This document shows positions 24,684 through 33,200 of a stretch of DNA of 64,000 nucleotides, one piece after another. How positions within the stretch are numbered: the first letter of the stretch is position 1; each line of letters opens with the position of its first letter. The notes under the pieces are model-generated. The model worked only from the letters and a program-made list of their open reading frames with translations, did no database searches and was not told the DNA's origin. The translations under genes were made by a program, and so were the position numbers. The DNA is from Chloroflexota bacterium (lineage in GTDB: Bacteria; Chloroflexota; Anaerolineae; Anaerolineales; Villigracilaceae), in NCBI GenBank assembly GCA_016223135.1, contig JACRPQ010000016.1, positions 62,001 to 126,000 on the forward strand. The letters run 5' to 3'.

Positions 24684-26648
24684 ATGTTCGGCATGAGCGA
24701 TCTTCAACAAGCCTGGAGTTCCGTGCTGGCTCAATTGCAGTTGGACATGCCGCGCGCCTCGTATGAAACCTGGGTGCTCGGCACGCAAGCCCTGGAATTG
24801 AAAAACGATGTGCTGCTTGTTTCCACACGCAATGCCTATGCCCGTGACTGGTTGGAGTCGCGTCTGACCAGCACAGTCCAACGATTGCTGGTTGGGATTT
24901 TGAATCGTTCCGTCTCTGTGAAGTTCGTTGTTGGCGATGAGTCACAGGAAGAGATGGAGATGGAAACCGAAGCGGATGAGATGGAAGAATCGGAATTAAA
25001 CATCGAGCCTGTGCAGTGGCTGGATTACGACCGCATCGTCCAGCCGCACAAGCAGGTCGTGGTGAAAGGCTATCTGCGAAGACTGGGGATGGAGATCGGA
25101 CCGAAGGCGGTCTGGTTGTATGTTGGCTTCCATCAAGCGGCATGGCGGGTGCAGGATCAGAATGGTCCATCTGGAAAGCCGCTATACAGCCGTGAGGTGA
25201 TGCGTTTCAGCGCCATGAGCAACGGTGCCTTCTGGCGATTGTTGAAACACGCCGGCATTCAAGCACACCTGACCGGACTCGTGCAACGGGTCGATTCACA
25301 GGATGCGCGCCGCTTCCGGCGTGGACGGGACGGACGCCCGCATCGCGCACCGATCCGTTACCAGGTCTGCATGACCCCGCGCCTGACACGCGCTGACGCC
25401 ACGGCGGTGCATCTGCGATTGAAAGCCTTGATCGAAAAACACAGTTCCACCACCAGCGCCTTACAGGAAATGCTGGCAGTCGAAGATGTCATGGAACTCC
25501 TCGATCCGTTGGACGTGAAGTTATCCCATCCCCCATTGAACACGGTGATGGATATGGTGAAGCTGGAAACAGGTGAAAAGTTTTCAGGTGAAAACTTTTC
25601 ACCTGAAATCGAGCGTCTGGCGCAGGAACTGCATCGCAGGATCATCAACTGCCTCGGTGACATCCACATCCCGCACTACTTCATCACGGAAACCATCCAC
25701 CGCTACAACCTGACGCCCGCGCAGGCCTGGTTGATCACGGTCGCGCGCGATATGGCATTCATCAATGCCCGCACCGGCGAACGCCGGGATGTGGTGACGT
25801 TCAAACGCGGGTATCAGGAGATGGCGGAGTTGATCGGCTCCACCCGTTACAAGACCGTGCAAGCCTGGCTCCATCTGCATTGGACTTCGCAACAACGCGG
25901 GGGCAACCTCTCCCGCTTTCTGCAGGAAATCGACCTGCCTGATTCAAAGACCTACGCCGACCTGCGCGTGGAGTCGATGTCGCGTGCCTTTCGGGTATTG
26001 CTGGACGAACCGCTGGACGCAGATGGGAGGAATAAGGTGGACGCAAATGGGAGTCATATGGCAGACGCAGATGGGAGTAATAGCTGGACGCAAATGGGAG
26101 CATTAGCAGACGCAAATGGGAGTCATATGGTGGACGCAAATGGGAGTGATTTAAACTCTTTTAAACACCCCTTAAACACCGACAAGAAAAACACTTCCAC
26201 CACCCAGCACGCCTGCGGCGAAAAAAATCCGGCGGAGGCGGTCGCTCCTGATTTTTGGGAACTCGAAGCTCTTCTGCAACAGAATGATGTGCATCCCAAA
26301 GTCCAAAAGGAACTGCTCGAAGTTCAAGCCTCCGTGCATGCCTTTGTCTCGTGGGTGCTGTATGTCGCCAGCCCGCAAAGTGGGAATCTTTCCGATCCCC
26401 TGGGCTATGCCATCAGCCGATTGCGCGAGCATCCCCTGCGTGAAGCGCGCGGAGTCTTTCGCCAATTCGCCGACCTGACACCGAAGGAGTTGCTGGCGTT
26501 GATCGACTCCACCCCCACGGGGGGCTATGAACTGCCCACAAAAATTGAACATCCCCTCGCGCACGCCTGGAAAAAGGCGATGGGTTCCAACAATCCAAGG
26601 CTCCCCATTGTGCGCGAAATCCTCTTTGGCGAAGGAGCCAGTGAATAA
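24684..26648 (+). CDS. Replication initiator with DnaA-N-like domain and internal iterons
   Basis: A 654-residue protein. Residues about 8-70 (WSSVLAQLQLDMPRASYETW, then VLLVSTRNAYARDWLESRL) match DnaA domain I, which contacts the replicative helicase. An acidic linker is followed by regions resembling replication-initiator winged helices (EVMRFSAMSNGAFWRLLKHA and FKRGYQEMAELIGSTRYKTV). Residues about 445-488 are a low-complexity DADG/DANGSHM stretch encoded by six DNA iterons, so the gene probably contains the origin, as phage lambda O does. There is no AAA+ domain. A second ATG at 24693 is also possible. It follows the par genes and precedes a zinc-binding protein. Confidence 0.75.
   Translation: MFGMSDLQQAWSSVLAQLQLDMPRASYETWVLGTQALELKNDVLLVSTRNAYARDWLESRLTSTVQRLLVGILNRSVSVKFVVGDESQEEMEMETEADEMEESELNIEPVQWLDYDRIVQPHKQVVVKGYLRRLGMEIGPKAVWLYVGFHQAAWRVQDQNGPSGKPLYSREVMRFSAMSNGAFWRLLKHAGIQAHLTGLVQRVDSQDARRFRRGRDGRPHRAPIRYQVCMTPRLTRADATAVHLRLKALIEKHSSTTSALQEMLAVEDVMELLDPLDVKLSHPPLNTVMDMVKLETGEKFSGENFSPEIERLAQELHRRIINCLGDIHIPHYFITETIHRYNLTPAQAWLITVARDMAFINARTGERRDVVTFKRGYQEMAELIGSTRYKTVQAWLHLHWTSQQRGGNLSRFLQEIDLPDSKTYADLRVESMSRAFRVLLDEPLDADGRNKVDANGSHMADADGSNSWTQMGALADANGSHMVDANGSDLNSFKHPLNTDKKNTSTTQHACGEKNPAEAVAPDFWELEALLQQNDVHPKVQKELLEVQASVHAFVSWVLYVASPQSGNLSDPLGYAISRLREHPLREARGVFRQFADLTPKELLALIDSTPTGGYELPTKIEHPLAHAWKKAMGSNNPRLPIVREILFGEGASE
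25570..25605. repeat. Perfect 16-bp inverted repeat inside the initiator gene
   Basis: CAGGTGAAAAGTTTTC (25570-25585) and its exact inverse (25590-25605) flank AGGT. The motif AGGTGAAAA is also directly repeated. It codes for TGEKFSGENFSPE within the initiator. Such a long perfect palindrome in coding DNA suggests selection at DNA level, for example as a replication structure or protein site. Confidence 0.75.
26016..26177. other. Putative replication origin: six iterons plus AT-rich TTAAAC repeats
   Basis: Six copies of GACGCARATGGGAG start at 26016, 26040, 26064, 26087, 26109 and 26133, spaced 22-24 bp, close to two helical turns. Spacings of 23 and 22 shift the reading frame, so copy 4 is translated differently; conservation is therefore of DNA, not protein. 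Directly after the last iteron, TTAAAC occurs at 26151, 26161 and 26172, a 10-11 bp phase in AT-rich DNA, as expected for a melting region. The whole lies within the initiator gene. Confidence 0.75.
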
Positions 26649-26649
26649 C

Positions 26650-27780
26650 ATGCAACTACAGTTTCTGATCACCTCCGAACAACGCGCCTCCGGCGCCATG
26701 TTCATGGAGTCGTTGAACGACACCGTCCTGGCGTTCATCTATCCCACGGATGGCAGGCGGACCTTCCATACCTTCTTCTGCCCGCCCATGCGCATCATTG
26801 CGCTCGGCGCGGATGGACAGGTGGTGTTCGATGAAGTCATCACCCAATGGCGCTGGGTGAAGTTGCCCATTTGCCGGTACGTGATCGAGACCGGACCGAA
26901 GGTGGACTATCGCCCGTATCTCCAGACGGTCTTATCCGTTGCGCCGGACCTGCCGCAGCTGGGCTCAATGGATCCAAGCCTGCGCATGGACAGTTTGTTG
27001 TTTGCATTGCTGGCGGAAGCCGTCGCCGACATCCGCCGTATTCGCGACGCCCATCGCGGTGAGGTGCGCCCCGAAATCCAACGACACCGGTTCGAAGCCT
27101 GGGAACGCGGGCAGATCGTGAGTTCCGCCGGGTTCCTCCTGGATTTTTCGCGTGTCTGGAATCTGCCGGATGGCGCGGTGAAGTTATCCTACTCCGTCCT
27201 GAAAGCGGAGGAACCATATCTCGATGAGATCGTGGCAGCCTCCGTCGCCGGCATCCCCTGGCGGCACGAGTTTCCCAATCACTGTATGCGTTGCGGCAAG
27301 TCCGCTTCCTGGCGACCGATCCTCAATCCCACACCGAACGCACCAGTGGAAATTCTGTGGCGTTACCAGCGACCGGAAAACGCCATCCCGATCTGTCATC
27401 ACTGCACTGAAACCTTGAACCTGTTGCGGGATGAGTCGTTGCAACTTGATCTGGTCTGGGGACTTTGGGGCCCGCGCTTCGAAGCCTTTTGGGCATGGCA
27501 TCGCGCAAGGAAGAACAACCGCTTGCCGAGGGATTGGGACATGTACGCCCATCCGCTCTGGCCATGGGAATTTGGCGGCGAAAGCTGGGAAAGCGGCAGC
27601 GGCGCTTTGAGATTTGCCGAACCGCGACCACCTCATCAGGTCATCCGGGATGAACAACACATGCAAGCCTTGCGCCGTGGGTTGTACAGCAAAAAATTTC
27701 GCGGGCGACAGCCGGGCGAGACCCCCTTGCAGAAGTTATTAGACTTCCGGCTCGATATTCTACAAGGAGAACCTCGATGA
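26650..27780 (+). CDS. Hypothetical protein with CxxC zinc-finger pair
   Basis: A 376-residue protein of no family known to me. It has two CxxC pairs, CMRCGKSASW near residue 213 and CHHCTE near residue 245, likely forming one zinc site, and a Trp-rich C-terminal part (WGLWGPRFEAFWAW). The first 70 residues look beta-rich. There is no signal peptide or membrane segment. The ATG at 26650 lies just after the initiator stop; a GTG at 26641 in the same frame sits closer to AAGGAG and may be the true start. It overlaps the next gene by 4 bp (ATGA), so it is in the initiator-TadC-LCP operon. Confidence 0.6.
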   Translation: MQLQFLITSEQRASGAMFMESLNDTVLAFIYPTDGRRTFHTFFCPPMRIIALGADGQVVFDEVITQWRWVKLPICRYVIETGPKVDYRPYLQTVLSVAPDLPQLGSMDPSLRMDSLLFALLAEAVADIRRIRDAHRGEVRPEIQRHRFEAWERGQIVSSAGFLLDFSRVWNLPDGAVKLSYSVLKAEEPYLDEIVAASVAGIPWRHEFPNHCMRCGKSASWRPILNPTPNAPVEILWRYQRPENAIPICHHCTETLNLLRDESLQLDLVWGLWGPRFEAFWAWHRARKNNRLPRDWDMYAHPLWPWEFGGESWESGSGALRFAEPRPPHQVIRDEQHMQALRRGLYSKKFRGRQPGETPLQKLLDFRLDILQGEPR

Positions 27781-28658
27781 CCTTTTTTGCCTTTCTCGGC
27801 GCGCTTAGTTTGAGCGTGCTCGCATTTGAACTGCTGAACGTGTTCCAGAATGCCTTCAGCACCTTTGGCGGTAATCGCCTGAGCCAATACACTTCACAAC
27901 CCCAAGCCAAACGGCGTTCCACCTGGGAGGCTTTGTTGGTGGCAGTATTGCCTGGACGCTTCGATCCGGATCAGGCAAAGAACATGGGGGATGTGATCAG
28001 CCTGCTTCGTCGTGCCGGCTATCCCTACGACACCCCCGGTGAATTCTATGCCGTGGCGATCCGCGATTTCTCGACCTTCCTGCTCGTGGGCGGGATGTTG
28101 GCGGGCGCTTTAGCTGCCATGAACATCATTGTTGCCGCGCCGGTGATCGCCATGATCTTCATTCTGCTTGGACTGCGCCGACCCTATGTACGCTTGAAGA
28201 CTCTGGCAAAGAAACGCGCTGAGTCGCTGCGCAATAACATGTTGATCGGTTTATCTGTGTTGAGTTCGTTGTTGTCCTCTGGTGTGGGTGTGCAGGAAGC
28301 CTTGCGCCGCGCCTCGACTGTGGGTGGTCCGTTTTGTAATCTATTGGGTTTACTGGTGGCACGTATGGAAGTGGAGGACTTTACCAAAGCCATTGATGTC
28401 ACACGCGCCCACCTGCCTGATCCGAAGGATGTGGAGGCAAATCTCTTCCTGCGCGACATCTATGACTTCTTCGCCAACAATCGTCCGGTCTTGTCCAGCG
28501 TGCAGGGTTTGCAGGAGTCGGTACATCGTTCCGTGGTGGAGTCCACTGAAGAACGCGCGGCTTTGGTGCGCCAGCGCGCCGGCTTGTTTGGTGTGATGGC
28601 AGTGTTGGGTTTGGTGTTGGCGATCATCGCGCCGTTTATGGGTTCGGGATTGATGTAA
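27777..28658 (+). CDS. TadC-like type II secretion F-domain membrane protein
   Basis: A 293-residue inner-membrane protein with hydrophobic segments near the N-terminus, in the middle (TFLLVGGMLAGALAAMNIIV and a second directly after) and at the end (FGVMAVLGLVLAIIAPFMG). The cytoplasmic helical part SSLLSSGVGVQEALRRAS fits the GspF/TadC family, the platform of type IV pilus and Tad machines. A full Tad system also needs the ATPase TadA and the second platform protein TadB; neither is in the window. It overlaps both neighbours by a few bases. Confidence 0.7.
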   Translation: MTFFAFLGALSLSVLAFELLNVFQNAFSTFGGNRLSQYTSQPQAKRRSTWEALLVAVLPGRFDPDQAKNMGDVISLLRRAGYPYDTPGEFYAVAIRDFSTFLLVGGMLAGALAAMNIIVAAPVIAMIFILLGLRRPYVRLKTLAKKRAESLRNNMLIGLSVLSSLLSSGVGVQEALRRASTVGGPFCNLLGLLVARMEVEDFTKAIDVTRAHLPDPKDVEANLFLRDIYDFFANNRPVLSSVQGLQESVHRSVVESTEERAALVRQRAGLFGVMAVLGLVLAIIAPFMGSGLM

Positions 28659-30106
28659 TGCCAGGTTCACGAACTCCGAATATGTATCATCCCTTCTGGC
28701 GTTCACTTGCCTACTGGATCTTCGTCACAGCGGCTATGCTCGCTGCGTTTTTCATCGTCCGCAAACTGACTCTCTGTTGGACCCTGACTGCCCTGCCTGG
28801 TGTACCACCTGCAGAGTGCGCCTTCCAAAACCAGTCATCTTCCGATCTGCCGGCGCTGCCCGATCCTGCTACTGCAAACAATCTTCCAGTCGAATTATCC
28901 GCACCGGAAATGGAATTGCCCAAATGGGACGGCGCCAGCCGGATCAACATCGCTTTCTTTGGTTTGCGTGGCGACGATGGACAAGGGGAAGGCTGCCCGA
29001 CCTGCACCGATACGATCATGGTTTTGACCGTGGACCCCGTCACAAAAACTGCCGGCATGTTGTCCATCCCACGTGATATGTGGGTCAACATTCCCGGCGC
29101 AGGATACAGCCGCATCAACACCGCTTGGGCAATTGGCGAGAATGCCAAACTTCCAGGCGGTGGACCACAACTTGCAATGCAGACCGTCTCGCAATTCATC
29201 GGCGTGCCAATTCATTACTATGTGCAGGTGGATTTTGGGACGTTTGTGTCGTTCATCAATCTGATCGGCGGCATCGATGTGTATGTCGAGGAACGTATGG
29301 TGCTCGATCCGCTCGGCGCGGGACAGGATCATTTTGTATTGAAGCCGGGAGATTATCGCCACCTGACCGGACCGCGCGCCCTGGCATATGCACGCTGCCG
29401 GCATGAATCACAGGGCTGTTCGGGCGGGGATGTGGGTCGTGCCAAACGCCAGCAACAGGTCATCCTTGCGATCCGTGACAAGGTACTGGAAGGGGAAACC
29501 TTTGCTACCTTGATTACCCAGGCACCGCAGTTGTATGCAGAATTTTCATCAGGCATCCACACCAACCTGTCACTGGAGGATGCAATCCAACTGGCAGTGT
29601 TGGCGAAAGACATTCGGGTGGATGACATCAAGAGAGGCGTGATCGATTCGACGATGGCGAACCCGGCGGATACAACCATCAACGGTGTGCAGGCAAACGT
29701 CCTGCGTCCAGTCCCGGATCTTATTCGCATCCTGAGGGATGAAATCTTTGTCCCAGGCGGTCCACTTAGCCCAATGGCGCAAGGTGATCCAGTGGCGCTG
29801 ATGCAATCTGATCAGGCGAAGGTCAGGATTATCAATAACACCTATACTGCCGGTTTGGAGCAACGCACAGCCACCCTCCTGACCGCGCAAGGTATGCAGG
29901 TGGTGGAATATGGCGTGCCAACCGGCGCATCAAACACCACGAAAATAATTCTTTACTCTTCAAAGTTATATGCCCTGCGGTATTTGACGGAACTCCTTGG
30001 GGTGGGAAGTCAGCAGATCACCATCCAGCCTAATCCAGCGTCCACAGTGGATATGGAGATCCGACTTGGAGAGGATTGGGTAGGCAGAGTCCCGAGCGGG
30101 TATTAG
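28658..30106 (+). CDS. LytR-CpsA-Psr (LCP) family protein
   Basis: A 482-residue membrane-anchored protein: one transmembrane segment at about residues 19-37, then the LCP domain (TDTIMVLTVDPVTKTAGMLSIPRDMWVNIPG, conserved Asp and Arg residues; RALAYARCRHE), and a C-terminal LytR_C domain from about residue 385 (VRIINNTYTAGLEQRTATLL). LCP enzymes transfer polyprenyl-linked glycopolymers to the cell wall. Here it is coupled to a TadC-like gene (TAATG overlap) in an element, so a role in anchoring surface structures is only a guess. It is the last backbone gene before the cargo. Confidence 0.88.
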   Translation: MPGSRTPNMYHPFWRSLAYWIFVTAAMLAAFFIVRKLTLCWTLTALPGVPPAECAFQNQSSSDLPALPDPATANNLPVELSAPEMELPKWDGASRINIAFFGLRGDDGQGEGCPTCTDTIMVLTVDPVTKTAGMLSIPRDMWVNIPGAGYSRINTAWAIGENAKLPGGGPQLAMQTVSQFIGVPIHYYVQVDFGTFVSFINLIGGIDVYVEERMVLDPLGAGQDHFVLKPGDYRHLTGPRALAYARCRHESQGCSGGDVGRAKRQQQVILAIRDKVLEGETFATLITQAPQLYAEFSSGIHTNLSLEDAIQLAVLAKDIRVDDIKRGVIDSTMANPADTTINGVQANVLRPVPDLIRILRDEIFVPGGPLSPMAQGDPVALMQSDQAKVRIINNTYTAGLEQRTATLLTAQGMQVVEYGVPTGASNTTKIILYSSKLYALRYLTELLGVGSQQITIQPNPASTVDMEIRLGEDWVGRVPSGY

Positions 30107-30130
30107 CCCATCCACTGGTTCTAAAAACAA

Positions 30131-30156
30131 AAACGCCCCGTATCCGTCGGAGCGTT
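30131..30156 (+). terminator. Weak hairpin after the LCP gene
   Basis: AACGCCCCG and CGGAGCGTT form a 9-base stem with one mismatch about 30 bp after the LCP stop. It resembles the hairpin in the recombinase leader (AAACGCCC/GGGCGTTT). There is no T-run, so termination would be partial. Confidence 0.4.
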
Positions 30157-30198
30157 CGAAGGGAGAAATTCAAAGCCCATTTTTATTTGAGAAAATGC

Positions 30199-30249
30199 TT
30201 GACTTTTAATTATTCCTGTTCTAAAATACAATTTAGATTAGACTAAATT
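30199..30249 (+). promoter_or_regulatory. Sigma-70-type promoter with DtxR/MntR-type operator
   Basis: TTGACT (30199-30204) and TAAAAT (30222-30227) are separated by 17 bp. Directly downstream, AATTTAG (30230-30236) and CTAAATT (30243-30249) form a perfect inverted repeat around ATTAGA. This resembles the DtxR/IdeR/MntR operator pattern TTAG-N6-CTAA. A repressor bound there would cover the start of transcription. The operon it controls encodes a DtxR-family regulator, so metal-dependent autoregulation is likely. Confidence 0.75.
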
Positions 30250-30278
30250 TATCGGCTTTATCTGTATTGGAGGCATGT

Positions 30279-31313
30279 ATGAAAAACCAACTAAGTCGGC
30301 GGGATTTCCTGAAACTGGGGGCTTTTGGTGTGATCGGGGCTGGAGGCGCAACTGCCATCATGCAGTCCAAAGGTAAATCCCACTCACGCCATAACCTCCC
30401 TCCCATGCAAGACATGGATCATGGGGGCGGTGTCATTCCTGGTACGGGGGATGTGGACTATGAAAAAAACGGCTTTAATCCGGGAGACATACTCACTGAC
30501 TTCGACTATGGAAAAGTATCCATTCTTCCCGATGGCAGAACCCTGCGTGAATATGAAATCACGGTCATCAACAAGAACATAGAAGTTGTGCCTGGCATCG
30601 AATACCCCGCCTGGACGTATAACGGGCGCATTCCGGGACCGACCATTCGTTGTACGGAAGGCGACTTGATCCGCATCACGATGACCAACGGAAGCAACCA
30701 TCCTCATAGCATGCACTTTCACGGTTTCCACCCGGGCAACATGGATGGCGTGCCCGGTTCGGGACCAGGCGGATATGTCGAACCCGGCGACAGTTTTACC
30801 TACGAGTTTGATGCGGAGCCATTCGGTCTGCATCTCTATCATTGTCATGTCTTTCCGCTGGCGCGCCATATTGCCAAGGGTTTATATGGCACGTTCATTG
30901 TGGATCCCAAGGAAGGTCGCTCACCCGTGGATCGTGAAATGGTCATGGTCATGAGCGGCTTCGATGTGGATTTCGATGATGTCAACGATTTCTATGCCGT
31001 CAATGCCATTCCCTTTTACTATCAGAATCATCCGATCCAGATCAAAGTCGGCGAGAAGATCCGCATCTATCTTGTGAACATCCTGGAATTTGATCTGCTC
31101 AATTCCTTCCACCTGCATGCCAATTTCTTCCATTACTACCCAACAGGTACCAGCCTGACCCCCTCCGAGTTCACGGACACGATCATTCAAGGTCAAGCCC
31201 AACGCGGGATACTGGAGTTCTCATACAAATATCCCGGCATGTACATGTTTCATGCTCACGTAACCGAATTTGCCGAATTGGGCTGGAACGGCATGTTCGA
31301 AGTAACCGAATAG
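30279..31313 (+). CDS. Tat-exported two-domain multicopper oxidase
   Basis: A 344-residue protein with a twin-arginine signal (SRRDFLKLGAFGVIGAGG) and a His/Met-rich linker (MQDMDHGGG). Copper-site motifs are HSMHFHG, HLYHCHVFPLARH, SFHLHANFFHYYP and MFHAHVTEFAELGW; the length fits a two-domain oxidase that trimerises. Such enzymes oxidise Cu(I), Fe(II), Mn(II) or organic substrates outside the membrane. The substrate is not determined by sequence. GGAGG lies 6 bp before the ATG. Co-transcription with a ZIP transporter and a DtxR-type regulator suggests iron or manganese handling rather than copper alone. Confidence 0.88.
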   Translation: MKNQLSRRDFLKLGAFGVIGAGGATAIMQSKGKSHSRHNLPPMQDMDHGGGVIPGTGDVDYEKNGFNPGDILTDFDYGKVSILPDGRTLREYEITVINKNIEVVPGIEYPAWTYNGRIPGPTIRCTEGDLIRITMTNGSNHPHSMHFHGFHPGNMDGVPGSGPGGYVEPGDSFTYEFDAEPFGLHLYHCHVFPLARHIAKGLYGTFIVDPKEGRSPVDREMVMVMSGFDVDFDDVNDFYAVNAIPFYYQNHPIQIKVGEKIRIYLVNILEFDLLNSFHLHANFFHYYPTGTSLTPSEFTDTIIQGQAQRGILEFSYKYPGMYMFHAHVTEFAELGWNGMFEVTE

Positions 31314-31327
31314 TTTAGAGGTATGTC

Positions 31328-32509
31328 ATGACTCAAAGTCCATCCAATCGCTTCACCTTCCGGACCTTTATCCTGCTGCTCATCCCGATCATTCTTCTCG
31401 TCGGCGTGATCGTCCTCTTCCTTTCCACAGGGGGAGGATTGAATCTCGACTCTGCCGCGCCGGTTGAGAATCTGGATATCGAGCGGTATGTTCTCAAACA
31501 AGGCAGCATCGAATTGCAGGTGCGCAACACGAGTCCGGAGGAAATTACCATCGCCCAGGTCATTGTGAATGATGCGGTCATGCCATTCGAGGTGTATCCA
31601 GATGCAGTCGTCCCTCGATTGGAGCGTGCCACCATTACCATCGCTTATCCGTGGTCGTATGGTGAGGCATATGGCTTGATCATCTTTACCGGAAATGCCA
31701 TTCCCTTCACAGTGGACATCCCGGTTGCGTTCGAAACGCCTCAACCGGACACCGCCACCTTCTGGGGATTCACACTCATCGGTTTGTATGTCGGCGTAAT
31801 CCCGGTCTTTCTGGGAATCTTCTGGTTTCCGGCGTTGCGACAAATGGGACGCCGGACCATGACCTTCCTGATGGCGGCAACGGCGGGTCTGCTGGTCTTT
31901 CTTGGGCTGGACACGGTCGCAGAAGCGCTGGAGTTTGCCGGGAAGATCCCTTCCTCCTTTCAGGGGATCGGCTTGATCGGAATCGGTGGAGTGGCAACCT
32001 TCCTGTTGTTGGAGGCGATCTCGAAACGCCAGTCTGAAATCACCGGCAACGAAGCGGATAAGCGGCTGGCTATCGCCTTTGTGATCGCGGTCGGCATCGG
32101 CATTCACAACCTTGGAGAAGGGCTGGCAATAGGCGCTGCTTATAACGTCGGCGAAATTGCTCTGGGCACTTTCCTGGTGGTGGGTTTCATCATCCAGAAC
32201 ATTACTGAAGGATTGGGCATCATTGCGCCAGTCCTGCGTGATAGACCCGGGGTCGGCAGGCTCGCGATCATGGGGTTGGTCGGTGGAGCGCCTGCCATTC
32301 TGGGAGCCTGGATCGGAGGATACACCCCCTCGCCCTTCCTGACGGTGCTATTCCTTGCCATCGGCGCAGGCGCGATCTTCCAGGTGATCTACGAAATCGC
32401 CAAACTGATTCAAAAGGATACACAGCGTGAAGCCATGCCAATGATCGTCTTTAGCGGAGTCTTGACCGGTATGATGATGTTGTGGGTCACCGGGTTGTTG
32501 ATCAAATAG
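31328..32509 (+). CDS. ZIP-family metal permease with extracytoplasmic N-terminal domain
   Basis: A 393-residue membrane protein. After one N-terminal transmembrane segment there is an extra beta-rich domain (about residues 45-140) not usual in ZIP proteins. The ZIP core follows, with the metal-site helices GIGIHNLGEGLAIGAAYNVG and FIIQNITEGLGIIAPVL. ZIP proteins move divalent metals into the cytoplasm. GAGG precedes the ATG by 7 bp and the gene lies 14 bp after the oxidase gene. The extra domain may deliver metal from the oxidase; this is inference from the operon. Confidence 0.85.
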   Translation: MTQSPSNRFTFRTFILLLIPIILLVGVIVLFLSTGGGLNLDSAAPVENLDIERYVLKQGSIELQVRNTSPEEITIAQVIVNDAVMPFEVYPDAVVPRLERATITIAYPWSYGEAYGLIIFTGNAIPFTVDIPVAFETPQPDTATFWGFTLIGLYVGVIPVFLGIFWFPALRQMGRRTMTFLMAATAGLLVFLGLDTVAEALEFAGKIPSSFQGIGLIGIGGVATFLLLEAISKRQSEITGNEADKRLAIAFVIAVGIGIHNLGEGLAIGAAYNVGEIALGTFLVVGFIIQNITEGLGIIAPVLRDRPGVGRLAIMGLVGGAPAILGAWIGGYTPSPFLTVLFLAIGAGAIFQVIYEIAKLIQKDTQREAMPMIVFSGVLTGMMMLWVTGLLIK

Positions 32510-32519
32510 GAGCCTTCCA

Positions 32520-33191
32520 ATGGAATCGTCTCTGACCATATCCATTCAGGATTACCTGAAACATATTTACGAGTTGACGGAAGGCGGAGAGAATGCCAGT
32601 ACGAATCACCTTTCCGAACGGCTTAACGTCAAGCCGGCATCCGTGACGAACATGGTGCAAAAACTTGCCGCCGCGCAACCCGCCCTGGTCGAATACCAAA
32701 AGCATCAGGGGGTCACGCTGACCAAAGAGGGCAGGAAAGCTGCTTTGGAGGTTATCCGGCATCATCGTCTCCTGGAAGCCTGGCTGGTGCAGACACTGGG
32801 CTATTCGTGGGATGAAGTCCATGAGGAGGCAGAACGCCTTGAGCATGTTATTTCGGAGGATTTTGAACGGCGGATGGCGGCAGCAATGGGACATCCCCTG
32901 CGCGACCCGCACGGGGAGTTGATTCCCACCGCCGATCTGGTCATGCCATTGGAGGATTCAACCCCTCTCTCTGCCCTGCGCCCGAAACAAAAGGCGAAGA
33001 TCCAATGTGTAAAGAATGCAGACGCGGAATTGCTCCGCCATCTTGAAGGTCTTGGACTCCTTCCCGGCGCGCAGATCGTGATCATGGATTATTCATCGTT
33101 CGATCACAACCTGACCGTGAAGTCCGGTGCAAAGGTCAGCGTTCTTGGACTAAATATTACCGGCAAGATATTTGTTGACTATCCTGATTAA
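32520..33191 (+). CDS. DtxR/MntR-family metal-dependent repressor
   Basis: A 223-residue protein with the DtxR winged helix (QDYLKHIYELTEGGENASTN, SVTNMVQKLAAAQP), a dimerisation domain (HHRLLEAWLVQTLGYSWDEVHEEAERLEHV with the metal-binding His and Glu residues) and a C-terminal FeoA/SH3-like domain (residues about 145-222). It should repress with Fe(II) or Mn(II) bound. The matching operator lies upstream of the first gene of the same operon (30230-30249). Confidence 0.92.
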   Translation: MESSLTISIQDYLKHIYELTEGGENASTNHLSERLNVKPASVTNMVQKLAAAQPALVEYQKHQGVTLTKEGRKAALEVIRHHRLLEAWLVQTLGYSWDEVHEEAERLEHVISEDFERRMAAAMGHPLRDPHGELIPTADLVMPLEDSTPLSALRPKQKAKIQCVKNADAELLRHLEGLGLLPGAQIVIMDYSSFDHNLTVKSGAKVSVLGLNITGKIFVDYPD

Positions 33192-33200
33192 GAGAGTTGT

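Noticed and set aside
24481-24696. Open frame of 71 codons between the ParA partner and the initiator gene
   Set aside because: It starts at an ATGATG overlapping a stop and has a ribosome-like aagg, but the amino acids look like random composition and it runs through a palindrome into the initiator start.
26016-26146. CRISPR-like array
   Set aside because: Repeats are only 14 bp with 8-10 bp between them, lie inside a coding frame, and have no cas genes nearby; iterons explain them better.
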